Assembly: GCA_033065855.1 (NCBI GenBank)
Contig: JAVXUO010002532.1
Span: forward strand, 1-64,000
Direction of reading: 5' to 3'
DNA from: Escallonia rubra
Taxonomy: Eukaryota > Streptophyta > Magnoliopsida > Escalloniales > Escalloniaceae
Length of the DNA: 64,000 bases
The translations under genes were made by a program, and so were the position numbers. The notes under the pieces are model-generated. The model was given only the letters and a program-made list of their open reading frames with translations. It ran no database searches and was not told the origin of the DNA. Positions 11,131 through 22,679 of this stretch are shown one piece after another (within the stretch, counting starts at the first letter, position 1; each line of letters starts with the position of its first letter).

Positions 11131-12372
11131 ACATTTCACCATCAACATGCATGTAGAAATTCTCAGTACTGCCTTTTAGTGCTAAAAAAAATTCCATTAT
11201 CAGCCCGTGTCTAGTGAGTCATTGTTGAAAGATCAACTATGTATTGTTCTGTCCTTGAGTAAACTTGTCAACCTGATTTTGTGTGACATTACAAATTTTG
11301 TGAACTCAATATACTTAGTCCTAGTTATTTGTATATACTACGGCTTGGTTAAAAGACCGTGGGTCTCTCGTTCGGGGGAAAAAAAAAATAGCGAGCACAA
11401 CACATTGAAACGGACACGTGGGCGAATAGAACTTTTTCTTTTTCTTTTTTTGCAGTTTTGGGCTGGTAGGCAATCGCCATTAATTAGGCTAGTGTGGGCT
11501 TTTCTACACCGAGATCCATATAAAGAGACTTATTTAGGTTTGGACTGTGTTTGGGCCGTGAAACTGTGGCATTCCGGCTACAAAAAAGTTTCCGTCTCGC
11601 TGGTAACGTAACTTTTCGCCGTGTATTCTAGCAACAACTATATCCGATAGCTGTCCACGTTGTCAAAGTTAAGCTAAGTTTTCGCCATTAAAAACTTAGC
11701 TTAACTTGTAAGCGGTATCTAGCCGTCCACGTTGTCAAAGTGGATGGGCCGAACAGTAAAATTCTTTTTAACAAGCTTTCGTAATATAATGCTGGAACGG
11801 TGAAACTTATCAATTTGCCCTCGTTGCCGGATTACTCAAAAAGCCTTATCTAGATTGTAAACTCCTCTCCTCCCTATTTGTTCATGCTTGCCTCTCAACT
11901 CTTTGTTTCCTTCCGACATGGTTCGCGTTCCGTTCGTTTATCCGTTACCGATGTTAGCCTCGTAAAGAATCCACATGAAAAACAAGATCCGTACATGTTG
12001 GATCAATAAACATAAATACAACCATGAGTCATTCCGCACAATTAGAAGTCATTGTTTGGCAGACCTTGGGCGTTTTGTCATAATGCCACAAGCCGTGGCC
12101 GTCATAGACCTTGCCATTTACTAAAAGTGGCGATGAAGCTCAGGGCAATTCATCATGAACACAGAACTGTTTTGTCATAGTGCCACAAGCCGTGGTCGTC
12201 ATAGACCTTTCCATTTACTAAAAGTGGTGATGAAGCTCAGGGCAATTCATCATGAACATGCACTCAGAACTTGTCTTTACTGCCTTTCAGTGCTAAGAAG
12301 TTCCAACAACTAAGTAGTTTAACCAACGCTCCTAACAACACATGAATATTCACAAAGAAACGAACAGCAAGA
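11131..12372. other. intergenic with a 97-bp tandem duplication
   Basis: Units starting 'gttttgtcat' at 12072 and 12169 (period 97) share 'gccacaagccgtgg', 'gtcatagacctt' and 'gggcaattcatcatgaac'. Around 11640 and 11730 'gtccacgttgtcaaagt' also appears twice. The phrase 'ctgccttt.agtgctaa' occurs near 11167 and 12280, hinting that part of this interval was copied from the edge of block A. No gene is seen. Confidence 0.5.
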
Positions 12373-13265
12373 TTACAACACAGGAAAGCTGATATTAGTA
12401 ACTAGGTCCCTGCGGATTTTGGCATACCCTCCTTCTCCCCAGGCAGTGCCCCATGAGTTCTGGATTTTGTAATATTTAATTCCGTTCTCAATTCCGTATC
12501 CCACGACCAAAAATGTGTGCTTTTCCTTGACCTTGTAGTTAGCACCTTCAAACACACCCTAGCCAGAAGAAGTTTAAGTAGTATTAGTACAAGCTCCAAC
12601 GCTAACCAAATTTTGATAAATCGTAGCCAAATAAAGGTTTAGTTATTAATAAAAATAAACACAAATAACTTACATTTCCGCTGAATTTCTTAAATTCCCA
12701 ACAGAGCTGTGTTGCCCCACCCAAGGGTTGCTTCCTAATTGCTTGGAGAATTTCATCTTCACTAGCGTCCTTCAGAGATTGAATCCTCTGAATCTTCACT
12801 TTCTGAGAATTTAGAATAAGAAAACCAAGTTTAATAGTATTACACAACAAAAAGCCAAGGATAAAAAGCCAAAAGTAGTTGATATGATGGTGAACCTTGT
12901 TTGGATGCCCCTTTATTCCGATACCAACATCCCTAATATAAAGCAGACCTCTATTAATTAATGGTTGAGCACCCTTCAAAGCCCGGTTTTGGTGGTGTCT
13001 TCCTGGTCTTGGGTACTTCTTCTACCAACTCCTCCCAAGCAAGATGGATGAAGTTGTCCTCAGCCCTTTGTATAGCGAGGCTTGACCCCACCAAATCTCC
13101 GGCGGTAATAGCCCAACAAATGCCTATAAGAAGAATGCTATCTTAGTCAAAGTAATTAACAGGTTCTTTAGAAGTTCCATCCCAACAATAGCACACGACA
13201 CTCTAGATGTTGGCGGCCCATTTCGTGGTCCTTCTGAATAGGAAATGCAAAAAGGGAAAAGGTGC

Positions 13266-13973
13266 ATCTATGTACTAAGCATTGGTGTGTGCTATGAGCA
13301 TCTAATAACTAATAAGGTCTACATATTAAAACAAAAAATAAAAATAATTACCATTTACATGTTCAAATTATAATTTTAAAAAAAAAAATTGAGTATGGCC
13401 ATGGCTTAATCAGAAAGTTCTGGAGAATAGTACAAATCCACTTACGAGAATTCCCTTGATCCCTGACAGGAGGTAAGGCAGCCTTAAAGACATTGCATCA
13501 GTCAAATGAGTCCTGAATTTATGAAGATGAACATGTGATTCACTTGTAAAGTAAGAACAACTATTGCACAAGAAGCCTAGCATTAGTGCATAATGTCACG
13601 GACCGTTTGCTAAGGAGGCTGATTTTTAGAGGTTACGCCATGCGGGTGCTCATTAGACGCTTACGGGACGCTTAGTGGATGCTTACTTGGCAATTAGAGG
13701 GCAAGGCTTCCAGAAGGTTCAAGACTTCTCTACACCATTCTTTCTTGTACATGTGTGAATATTCTAGAATAGTGATGGTAACTCTAGCAAGGTAGTAGAA
13801 TATTTTAGAAGTAGTCTAGAATACTAGAGAGGCTTGTAAATAGTCTAGAGAGTTCTAGAAGGATAATGCATACCGTAGGATTGCATGTAATCTCCACCGA
13901 CCGTTGAGGAGGTGGAGTAGTATATAAAGCCAAGGCCTCATTTGGCCAAGGCATCCAAGACATCATTGTATTC
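13266..13973. repeat. segmental duplication, copy 1
   Basis: About 708 bp, nearly identical to 14849-15557 in direct orientation. It carries exon 2 of the papain-like pseudogene (degenerate version) and the first 380 bp of a solo LTR. The two copies differ by scattered substitutions and small indels, including 3 bases inside exon 2. Confidence 0.85.
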
Positions 13974-14155
13974 GAGTATTATAGGCTTTCTCCAAGTAGT
14001 GTATTAGGAATCATTTCCTCAATCTCTTGTGTTCCGCTGCATATTTGTTTTCAACTTCGCCCAGCTCTGCAGTTAAGCTGACTTAGCGAGCAAGTAGGGG
14101 CTTGATCTAGCTAAGTGCCGCACGATTTTGACTTAGGGAAGTTCGGTCCGTGACA
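13594..14155 (+). mobile_element. solo LTR, 562 bp
   Basis: Begins TGTCACGGACCG and ends CGGTCCGTGACA, a perfect 12-bp inverted terminal match with the TG..CA ends of LTR retrotransposons. It contains a TATA box (agtatataaagcc near 13918) on the plus strand. Flanks are 'ataa' on both sides, so a 4-5-bp TSD is possible (cataa / ataag, imperfect). There is no internal domain. It lies in an intron of the papain-like pseudogene. Confidence 0.7.
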
Positions 14156-14848
14156 ATAAGGTCTTTAGGTTAATACAGTCCAGCACTAGTGTGCTTAAAA
14201 GATATCTCTCTTCCTCTGATCTCCTTATTCGCTTTATGTCAACACACAAGCCAAGTCAAAAACTAGGAGTAATTTAGATACTTAGAATGACAGCATAAAT
14301 TCGTCTTCAAGGCTCTGCAAAACGTATCTGACTGCAATCATGTTTCGTGGTCTCAATCCATTTTCCCCCTTCTTTATGCCTTTCTTCTACATCGATACCT
14401 TCAACTTGGAGCAGTTCACTCCTTGCTGAACGGTTAATTCAGATTTCACTGTAAAAGTTCACATGCATTCCCAAATTTTAGACAATATTCGAGGCTGGCG
14501 TCAAAGTGTTTCACATGCATCCAGATTACCAAATTACTGTAACTAGATTTGTCCTAGTTTGATATGAAGTCCTCTCTCTTTCTGTGTGTGTGTGTGTGTG
14601 TGTGTTTTCATGAGATTGTAAAGGAAGTAACCTATATCGACTTCGGGAAGAGGCATTGCTTGCAAAAAGTCTAGGAAGAATCAAAAAATTAGAGGGAAGT
14701 GCAAGATCGTACTAAATGGAGAAGGCACTTAAGACAATTCCGCCAGAATCAGAGACGGAAGTGCAAGATCATGTGATTGAGTCATTGCGGAAATACAAAA
14801 GTACTTATGAAATTGCACATCCATGCACGCATAGAGAGAAGAAAAGTA
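14156..14848. other. intron spacer between duplication copies, with (GT)n
   Basis: Single-copy AT-rich sequence separating the two segmental copies. A GT dinucleotide microsatellite of about 11 units lies near 14583-14605. No coding region is seen. Confidence 0.5.
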
Positions 14849-15557
14849 ATCTATGTACTAAGCATTGGTGTGTGCTATGAGCATCTAATAACTAATAAGG
14901 TCTACATATTAAAACAAAAAATAATAATAATTACCATTTACATGTTCAAATTATAATTTTAAAAAAAAATTGAGTATGGCCATGGCTTAATCAGAAAGTT
15001 CTGGAGAATAGTACAAATCCACTTACGAGAATTCCCTTGATCCCTGACAGGAGGTAAGGCAGCAACCTTAAAGACATTGCACCAGTCAAATGAGTCCTGA
15101 ATTTATGAAGATGAACATGTGATTCACTTGTAAAGTAAGAACGACTATTGCACAAGAAGCCTAGCATTAGTGCATAATGTCACGGACCGTTTGCTAAGGA
15201 GGCTGATTTTTAGAGGTTACGCCATGCGGACGCTCATTAGGCGCTTACGGAACGCTTAGCGGATGCTTACTTGGCAATTAGAGGGCAAGGCTTCCGGAAG
15301 GTTCAAGACTTCTCTACACTATTCTTTCTTGTACATGTGTGAATATTCTAGAGTAGTGATGGTAGCTCTAGAAAGGTAGTAGAATATTCTAGAAGTAGTC
15401 TAGAATACTAGAGAGACTTGTAAATAGTCTAGAGAGTTCTAGAAGGATAATGCATACCGTAGAATTGCATGTAATCTCCACCGTCCGTTGAGGATGTGGA
15501 GTAGTATATAAAGCCAAGGCCTCATTTGGTCGAGGCATCCAAGACATCATTGTATTC
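14849..15557. repeat. segmental duplication, copy 2 (with truncated solo LTR)
   Basis: About 709 bp matching 13266-13973. The LTR copy starts TGTCACGGACCG at 15178, includes the TATA box and is cut at 15557, where homology ends. The LTR had therefore inserted before the duplication, and the duplication breakpoint fell inside it. This copy retains the intact version of exon 2 (15027-15096). Confidence 0.85.
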
Positions 15558-15798
15558 TTGTGCCATCTTGAAGCGCCTAGGGTTTCAAGAACAGCCTAAC
15601 ATTCAATATTGTGAAACTCGATCAATATTGATATCCGAATCTTGAATAAGGTGAAATGAGTAAAGACAAACTAATGGCACTTTTCTTTGAACGGAATGGC
15701 TAGGGTTAACGAGTCAAGAATGCTCCATGGCTTGGAGATGAATTTCTCGTGTGTGTGACTGTGTGTGTTTGGGCGCGCGCTCTTCTGTGCATGTTGTA

Positions 15799-15831
<33 letters not shown>

Positions 15832-16134
15832 AGAAAGAGAGAGAAAGGTACATGTTCTCTCACTTGCAGAGCAAGGTACGGGGAAGAGAAGAGCAGAGGC
15901 TGGGGAAAAATTTCTTTAAGGAGGTGAGGTGATTCTCTGTAATTAAATGGTCAGGCTACTACATATAACCGACTTCACTTTATCGATCGTTTGAGCCTAT
16001 GGTTTCTGCTAACTCGCAAAAGAACGCTTGTTCCAATATGAAACCATCGCCACAGACTTTCCTCTTCATCCTTCTTCTCTCTTCTTCAATTCTAAACATT
16101 TTGTCTCCGGTTTAAACTTATATCTCCCATTAAA
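15558..16134. other. non-coding, microsatellites
   Basis: Contains mixed (GT)n and (GA)n runs (about 15755-15845), in the position matching the GA-rich intron 1 of the intact papain-like gene at 26980-27020. This could be the remains of intron 1. No exon 1 equivalent was found before block B begins. Confidence 0.45.
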
Positions 16135-16997
16135 GTGTTGATGCCAAGGAAAGTGGGTTCGTACCTACGTGGAGGTGCCACAAAGGCTGCAGTCCGCGTC
16201 AGCTTCCAAGTATGTTGATGTGAGACACAACAAGGGTGGAACAAGGGCAGAGACCAAGGGCTTCCCAGACAGAGCTCGAGGGTGGCAGTGCTGCGAGGGC
16301 GATAGCGCGGGATGAATACACGATGACAGTCACAGTCCGATGCTTAGGTCCAGAGTCAGGGTACTGTATGTTTCTCTCTCTAGAATTCTAGAGTGAGAAA
16401 GTGAAAATGTGAGAGTGAAGAAGAAGTCCAACCGTCATGTTCTCCTCAAATGAATTCTCAAGACCTCTATTTATAGAGATTGAGATGATGATGTCATACA
16501 CCGACACGTGGCGCTCCCCGGGAGTGACACGTCACCGGGCGGTCCACGGGTGCCGGTGCTCCATGGACTGTCGGATCGCATATTCAACCGGCCTGCCCCG
16601 CACAGCGTCGCTCTGTCTGTCTGGAAAGACTGGCTCCCACAACGTCGGTGTGGCCAGAGAACCCCCTTGATCTAGCCTCCAATCCAAGCCCTTGCGGAGT
16701 CCCACAGGCCTGGCAGCGGTGGGGAAGACCCGACGCCCAACTGCCAGGTGAACTAGGCGCGATGCCCTCCGAAGACCTGCTCCCGTCTCGGAGTGACCTG
16801 GGGGTCATAGTCCCTAGAGGTGCCGACGCAAGCCCCCAGTGCCGGAGCACGTAGGCCAGTCACGCAGGCACCCTGACGGAGATAGTGTCCCGGAGGAGTC
16901 GCCTATTCCGCAGGCCGAGGTAGCATCCCGGAGGAGCCGTCTACCTGGCCAGCCAAGGTAGCATCCCGGATGAGCCGTCTACCTGGCGGAAGGGGAG

Positions 16998-17395
16998 TTG
17001 AAGAGCTCCCTGGCAGAGATAGTGTCCCGGAGGAGTCGCCTATCCCCGCGGGTGAGTCCTTGTGCCGGAGCACTTGGAGCGAGTCAAGGTAGCATCCCGG
17101 AGGAGCCGTCTACCCGACTGGCCGAGGTAGCATCCCGGAGGAGCCGTCTACCTGGCGGAAGGGGAGTTGAAGAGCTCCCTGGCAGAGATAGTGTCCCGGA
17201 GGAGTCGCCTATCCCCGCGGGTGAGTCCTTATGCCGGAGCACTCGGAGCGAGTCAAGGTAGCATCCCGGAGGAGCCGTCTACCCGACTGGCCGAGGTAGC
17301 ATCCCGGAGGAGCCGTCTACCTGGCGGAAGGGGAGTTGAAGAGCTCCCTGGCAGAGATAGTGTCCCGGAGGAGTCGCCTATCCCCGCGGATGATG
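16998..17395. repeat. 169-bp tandem array in block B, about 2.4 units
   Basis: Units beginning 'gaagagctccctggcagaga' at 16998, 17167 and 17336 (period 169) are nearly identical. Inside each are three shorter sub-units around 'gtagcatcccggaggagcc'. Since 169 is not a multiple of three, the same peptide appears in successive frames, which argues against coding. Confidence 0.85.
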
Positions 17396-17519
17396 TACAC
17401 TCCGGAGAGTGGGTTGAAGCATGTTCCATGACCAAGGCAAGGTGCGCATGGTGTGATGAATGAGTGTGGTTCCCGGGGGCATGATGACATGATTGTGGCG
17501 CATGGGCGCGATGATGTGA

Positions 17520-17915
17520 GTAAGGTGCCGGGAGCACGTCTATGTTAATGGCGCGGCGCATGGGCGCGGAGTGCGTAAGGTGCCGGGGGCATGTTTGTGT
17601 CAATGGTGGCGCATGGGCGCGACAGAGTGCGTAAGGTGCCGGGGGCACGTTGGTGTCAATGGTGGCGCATGGGCGCGACATACTGCGTATAGTGTCGGGG
17701 GCACGGTAGTGTGACAGAGAGCCTAGGGGCACTGCTGTATCAGCGGCGCCGCGCACGGGCGCGGTGAAGTGTTGAAGTGCGACGCCCGGACGCCGGCGAC
17801 AGGGTCGCGGAGTTGTGTCCGGGCGACGGGGGTCGCGGAGTTGTGTCCGGGCGACGGGGGTCGCGGAGTTGTGTCCGGGCGACGGGGGTCGCGGTGTTGT
17901 GTCCGGGCGACAGCG
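17520..17915. repeat. GC-rich short tandem arrays
   Basis: From 17520 to 17710 units of roughly 60 bp contain 'gtaaggtgccgggggca' and 'ggcgcatgggcgcga'. From about 17800 to 17915 a unit of about 30 bp with 'gtcgcggagttgtgtccggg' is repeated four times with no spacer. Both are internal subrepeats of block B. Confidence 0.75.
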
Positions 17916-18129
17916 ACGGTCGAAGCGTGATAAGGCTTCGTGTGAAAATGAGCTTCTTAGTGACGAAGTAACGTGACGAAAGTGAGAAGTGTACGTGACT
18001 TGAGCGTGCATGCTTTGACCGGTTGTGAGCGTTGAAAATGATTGTTGCTTGTGCGGACGTGTCATACAAAATGGGACCACAGTGGGCCTTTGGGTACGAC
18101 CAGAATAGGTTGGGAACAAGTGTTATATG

Positions 18130-18350
18130 TCGCTTCCTTCATCTCATTTTTCTCTGCTTTGATCATGAATTTTTTAAGACAATGATGGTGGTTCGTAGCA
18201 GCGGCGATCAGAGAAACTTGGGGTCGATGTTGGCGCCGTAAATATTCAATTCTGAGCGCCGGCCATTAAACTTATATCACTCGCTTCCTTCATGTACTTT
18301 TTCTCTGGTCTGATCGTGGGTTTTCAATTGCAGTAATGGTGGTTCTATAG
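18130..18350. repeat. direct repeat of about 65 bp
   Basis: 'cgcttccttcat' with following 'ttttctctg.tctgatc' and ending 'aatg(a/g)tggtggttc' occurs at about 18131-18196 and 18282-18346. A second array at about 18628-18715 repeats 'cggcgaccagatc' with a period near 32 bp. These look like fragments of older elements; no gene is supported. Confidence 0.55.
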
Positions 18351-19458
18351 CCAGGGGCAGACCTATGTTGTGGCAAAGGGGGGCTGAAGCACCCCGTCAC
18401 ATCTGAAAAAAAAGAAAAAAAAATTGGTTTTCGGGAATCGCACCACCTCATTCCCGAGACGCCATTCCCCCATCCCCGATACCCCGTTCCCCGAGACCAC
18501 AACTCGGTGCTCTCTCTCTCTCCTTCTCCGTTGGATAGTGGACGTAACGACCGGCGACTAGATCTGGCATATTGTCGGCGACGCCACGCGACTGAACGGT
18601 CTGAACTCACCTTGTAGATCTCCGACCGGCGACCAGATCTTGAAGAAACGGCACTCCGCCGGCGACCAGATCTTGAAGAAACGGCACTCCACCGGCGACC
18701 AGATCTCCGAGTCTTTGTTCGGCGTCCGACCACTCAACCAGTCACCAGATCTGCTTGACGGAGTGCCTCACCTAATCACCCTGCTGGCGACCGCGAGCTG
18801 CTGCACGGACGATTGCTGGGATTTGCTGCTGGGAATTTGTCTGTTGTATGTTGCTTCGTCCCAATTCGAGGTGGAGCTGCATCCAGCCGTGGTGAATTTG
18901 TCTGTTGTCTGTTGAGTGTTGTTTACTTGAGACTTGAGTGCTTGACGAAGTGGCCCACTGCTTTGGTAAATTATCGTTAATTTATTGTCACTATTTATTT
19001 TATATTTGTATGTCAATGCTTATGCAACAGACTTGGGTTATTTTGCATGTATATAGATGTCAATACAAATATATTTGTACATTAAAAGTATCATAAACCT
19101 AGAATTTAATTCTAAAATTTTGAGTATCGAAGCATTGGTATAGTTTAATTTCAGTGATTATATAGAGATTTAGTAAAGTTCTTAAATTTCGTTTAATTCA
19201 GTGATTATATAGAGATTTTAAAAAATCTCTATATGATATTATTTTGGATTAATTACAAAATTGTCCCCTGAAGTTTACACATTTTTGCATTTTGCCCACC
19301 GTGTTTACAACTTTTGCAATACTGTCCCCCGAGGTTGACAAAACCATTGCAAACAGCTCCAAAATTAGACGTGGGCGTTAAGTCGTCATGTGCGGTGCAC
19401 ATGCCATTTTGGCATGGACAAATTTGTAATTTCCCCTTCCCCATCTTCCCCACTGTGT

Positions 19459-19494
<36 letters not shown>

Positions 19495-19518
19495 CCCTTC
19501 CCCATCTTCGGGTTCACA
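18351..19518. other. non-coding interval before the CACTA element
   Basis: Holds a GC-rich piece to 18915 without a recognisable protein, then AT-rich sequence. Near 19260-19385 is 'gtcccctgaagtttacac..'-type sequence, common at ends of plant TIR elements. A (TC)n run lies at about 19462-19490. Confidence 0.45.
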
Positions 19519-21629
19519 CACTACAAGAAAAGACGTCTTTTGCGACGGAGTTTTAGCGACGGAATCTATTCCGTCGCTAAAATGAGTTTTACCGACGGAA
19601 ACCTCCGTCAGTAAAACTCCGTCGTAAAATATTATTTAAGCGACGGATTTATTCCGTCGCAAAAAACTCCGTCGGTGAAAAGGCGTTTTACCGACAGAAA
19701 CCTCCGTCGGTAAAACTCCGCCGTGAAATATTATTTAAGCGACGGATTTATTACGTCGCAAAAAACTCTGTCGGTACAAATAGGTCTTCACCGACGGACT
19801 TTTAGCGACGAAATAAATCTGTCGCTAAAAGTCTATTTAACTCTCAGATCTGGTATGAACTGTCACTGCTTCTCTCTTCGAAAATCCCAAAACCCATTTC
19901 CGGTGATTGTGCAACCGCCGTTCTCACATCCTGCCCTACCTTCGGCGCCACCGAAAGCCTCGACACCGGCGGCGACCTCCCTCGACACCGGCGGTGACTT
20001 CCCTCTACCCCGGCGGCGACCTCCCTCGACACCGGCGGTGACTTCCCTCGACCCCGGCGGTGACCTCCCTCGACAACGGCGACCACCTGCAACTCCGGCG
20101 ACTACGGGCCCTCACCTCCGGCAGATCTGTGAAGAGGAGAGAGACTGAGAGAGAGAGATAGCAGCGTCGACCACCGGGACCACCGGAGACGACGGTTTCT
20201 CACCTCCGGCAGTATTTCTCGTGAGGTAAAGTTCTTGTCTTCCTCTCTATTTGCTCTACGCTATACCTTCTGTCTTCCTCTCTGTTTGTGGGTTGTGGCT
20301 GGTGACTTGGGACGGTTGGACCAATTTTTTCAGTGTGAGGGTGTGAAGTATTTTGTTTCTATTTTTCATGGTTTTGTATTGATGATTGGTTTGAACTTTG
20401 CATTTGCCTTAGTCCTTTTCCTTTTTTTGTGCCTTTCCTGATAGAGTTTTGTAGAAGGGATCTGGTGTGCTCTGTGGAATCTTTCTCGCCCGTATTTGGC
20501 TACCATTATGGGTATGTATGCTTAGAGACCTGCACACCTTGATTTTCCTCAAAAGGAAAATGATCGTTACAAACCTCTCTAGTATGTGTCTGTGCATCTC
20601 TGCATATAAAAACATTAGATATAACCTTTAATCGGTTAGCTGGTAACTTTGGTAATGAAGTATGGCAGAGCACTATTAAAAAATTTGGAACAAATAAACA
20701 AACTATTTTTATCAAATTAATCTTTAGTGCAACTACTTGTGTCAAGCCTAAGAGTGAGTAGGTAGTAGAAATGTCTATTGCCACCTGGCGAACTCAGTGT
20801 TACCTGATTCGCTGTTTGCTTCGATACATGGTACAGGGACTGGTACGGTTATGTGGTTTGTAGATATGTGGTTGCACTACATGTGGGAGGTTGGCTCAGT
20901 TGGCTCGCTACTTGGGATTGTTTTTCGGTAAGGAACCGTTTTTTGGTTTCCTTTGGCAGGGTATATACGTATCTGAACAAGTTTGTATACAGTATGTGTA
21001 TATCTCACTTTGCTTGCCAAGAAAGGTGAGGGAAAGAAGAGAAGATTAACATCTATCAACTAATGGCCGACTGATATTTTCGTAGGATATCAAATAACCG
21101 GCTATATCCGGTTCCCGGCTTGTACATATATGAGTTTTTTTTATAATAAATATTTTTTATAATTGATTATATATATTTCTTTTTGTATTGATTATTGCGC
21201 GTTGTTGTTGAGATTTGAAAATTGTATTACAGGTCTGGGTAATTGAAAAAAAAAATTCAAAAAAAAAATTGACTTTTGGCGACGGATTAATTCCGTCGCT
21301 AAAGTATTCCTACAATCAGTTATTTAGCGACGGAATATTCCGTCGCGAAAATATCAAATTCGTCGCTAATTTGACAAGAAAGAAAATAAATTAAAATTCT
21401 AAAAATATAATTCGCGACGGAATATCCGTCGCTAATGAAAAATAAATCCGTCGGTAAAAATGACATATTTAGCGACAGATTTAAAAATTTTGTCGCTAAA
21501 CTATTAGTGACGGGCTTTTATACGAGAGATATTTAGCGACGGTGAATCCGTCGCTAATTCTTTTAGCGACGGATTTTTGGCTTTTAGCGACGGATTTCCC
21601 CGTCGCTAAAACCCTGTTTTCTTGTAGTG
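19519..21629. mobile_element. non-autonomous CACTA (En/Spm) transposon
   Basis: Starts CACTACAAGAAAA (19519-19531) and ends TTTTCTTGTAGTG (21617-21629): a perfect 13-bp TIR with the CACTA hallmark. Flanks are 'aca' at 19516-19518 and 'aca' at 21630-21632, the 3-bp TSD expected for this superfamily. Both ends are packed with subterminal motifs 'agcgacgga' and 'tccgtcgct' in direct and inverted order (19540-19840 and 21270-21610), the likely transposase-binding sites. At 2111 bp it has no transposase. The interior has a proline-rich GC segment with about 24-bp 'acaccggcggcgacc' units (19960-20095) and then AT-rich filler. Confidence 0.93.
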
Positions 21630-22250
21630 ACAACCGTCTCAATCTGATGCATGAGGTTTAAATTCATATTCAACTTTTATGACCTTATGGTATATGGGCT
21701 ATAGACAAATTATTCTCTTACAAGATCCTTAATTTTATCATTTATTAACATTCAAAGCACAGTCAATCAAATATAATAACCTAGATAACATGAAAACAAA
21801 AACCTGCATATTTAAAACAATAAAAAAAAGAGCCACATCTGAGTTTCATAATAGAAGAATAAATTGTTTACTATTTAATAATCAAAAGTTAGGGGTAATG
21901 CAAGTGAATTCATTGTTTAATATTTTACTTAAGTAAGTCATAATTAATTTAGGTACTAAAATTATTATCTATAGCCAAATAAGAGTATTTTTTATAAGGT
22001 TAATATATCTTTTTTGTTTCACGATACGTGATACGTATTGATACACTTTTTAAAACCTTATGATATACAATATTTTATAAATCGGCCCGAGCTTAGCTCG
22101 GGTTACTGGGCTAGTTATAATAATTTGGTTTCATGGAAACAAATTATTTTCATAGCCAGAAGGTTCACCTCTGTATAGTCCTCATTACCAAATCATGTAC
22201 CTACAAACATTGAAAGAAAAGCTTAATAAGAAGAAGATAACAAAGTAAAA
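21630..22250. other. AT-rich intergenic
   Basis: Very AT-rich, with no coding region or recognisable element between the CACTA element and the next tandem duplication. Confidence 0.5.
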
Positions 22251-22251
22251 G

Positions 22252-22631
22252 GAACGATATCTGTTTCCAGACTCTATTATGCTTTTCTACATCCTGATTA
22301 AAGTTTTGCTAATGAGAATTTAGCGACAAGTAAAGAAGAACATGAACACACATCATTTACAAATGCACGGCATCATCGCCATCAACATCAAGTCTAAACA
22401 CACTAATTACAAATAACATGTAAAAAGAGAAAAAGAGAGCGAGCAGGCATAAACACAAAGCATCGAACGATATATGTTTCCAGACTCTATTATGCTTTTC
22501 TGCATCCTAGTTAAAGTTTTGCTAATGAGCATTTAGCGACAAGAAAAGAAGAACATGAACTCACGGCATTTACAAATGCACGGCATTATCGCCATCATCA
22601 TCAAGTCTAAACACACTAATTACAAACAACA

Positions 22632-22666
<35 letters not shown>

Positions 22667-22679
22667 ATAAACACAGCAC
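22252..22679. repeat. 213-bp direct tandem duplication
   Basis: 'gaacgatat.tgtttccagac' starts at 22252 and again at 22465. Each unit continues through 'tattatgcttttc', 'catttagcgacaag', 'aaatgcacggcat' and 'aagtctaaacacac'. The second unit ends in a (GA)n run (about 22638-22666). Confidence 0.8.

Larger units (their letters stand above)
12373..15096 (-). pseudogene. papain-like (C1A) cysteine protease pseudogene with duplicated exon 2
   Basis: Homologous exon by exon to the intact gene at 24274-27094. Exon 5: 12373-12558 (His in KHTFLVVGYG, Asn in QNSWGTAWGEGGY, stop TAA). Exon 4: 12674-12802. Exon 3: 12896-13123 (catalytic ICWAITAGDLVG, later GFEGCST). Exon 2 is present twice: 13446-13512 and 15027-15096. 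Splice borders AG and GT are preserved at each. Lesions: exon 3 carries an extra 4 bases (tandem 'taat' around 12955-12964), which shifts the frame and gives an immediate TAA. The proximal exon 2 has TGA (13498-13500) where the distal copy has TGG (Trp). I could not find an exon 1, and block B begins about 1 kb upstream. All catalytic residues were still encoded before the lesions, so decay looks recent. Confidence 0.8.
16135..17970 (-). mobile_element. LTR-like GC-rich repeat block B (minus orientation)
   Basis: The reverse complement matches block A in order. The 3'-type end lies at 16135-16440 (shared words 'agcatcggact', 'ctagaattctagag'). It is followed by the TATA box (about 16467-16476), a conserved 'gtccatggagcacc' segment near 16550, arrays of 'tcccggaggagccgtctacc', the 'gaagcatgttcc' segment near 17415, and short GC-rich tandem units. 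No TG..CA end or TSD was identified. Predicted frames inside (16998-17463 and 17253-18119) consist of repeat units with no family resemblance. Confidence 0.6.

Noticed and set aside
10924-11611. Plus-strand frames of 96 and 134 codons after block A
   Set aside because: The first lies in the conserved LTR-like end, and the homologous part of block B does not preserve the frame. The second has no family features.
17800-17915. Regular 30-bp repeats resembling a CRISPR array
   Set aside because: Units are head-to-tail with no unique spacers, and the genome is a plant.
16998-18119. Arg/Ser-rich repeat 'proteins' and the 288-codon minus frame in block B
   Set aside because: The 169-bp unit is not a multiple of three and the same peptide appears in different frames. 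No start context or family match.
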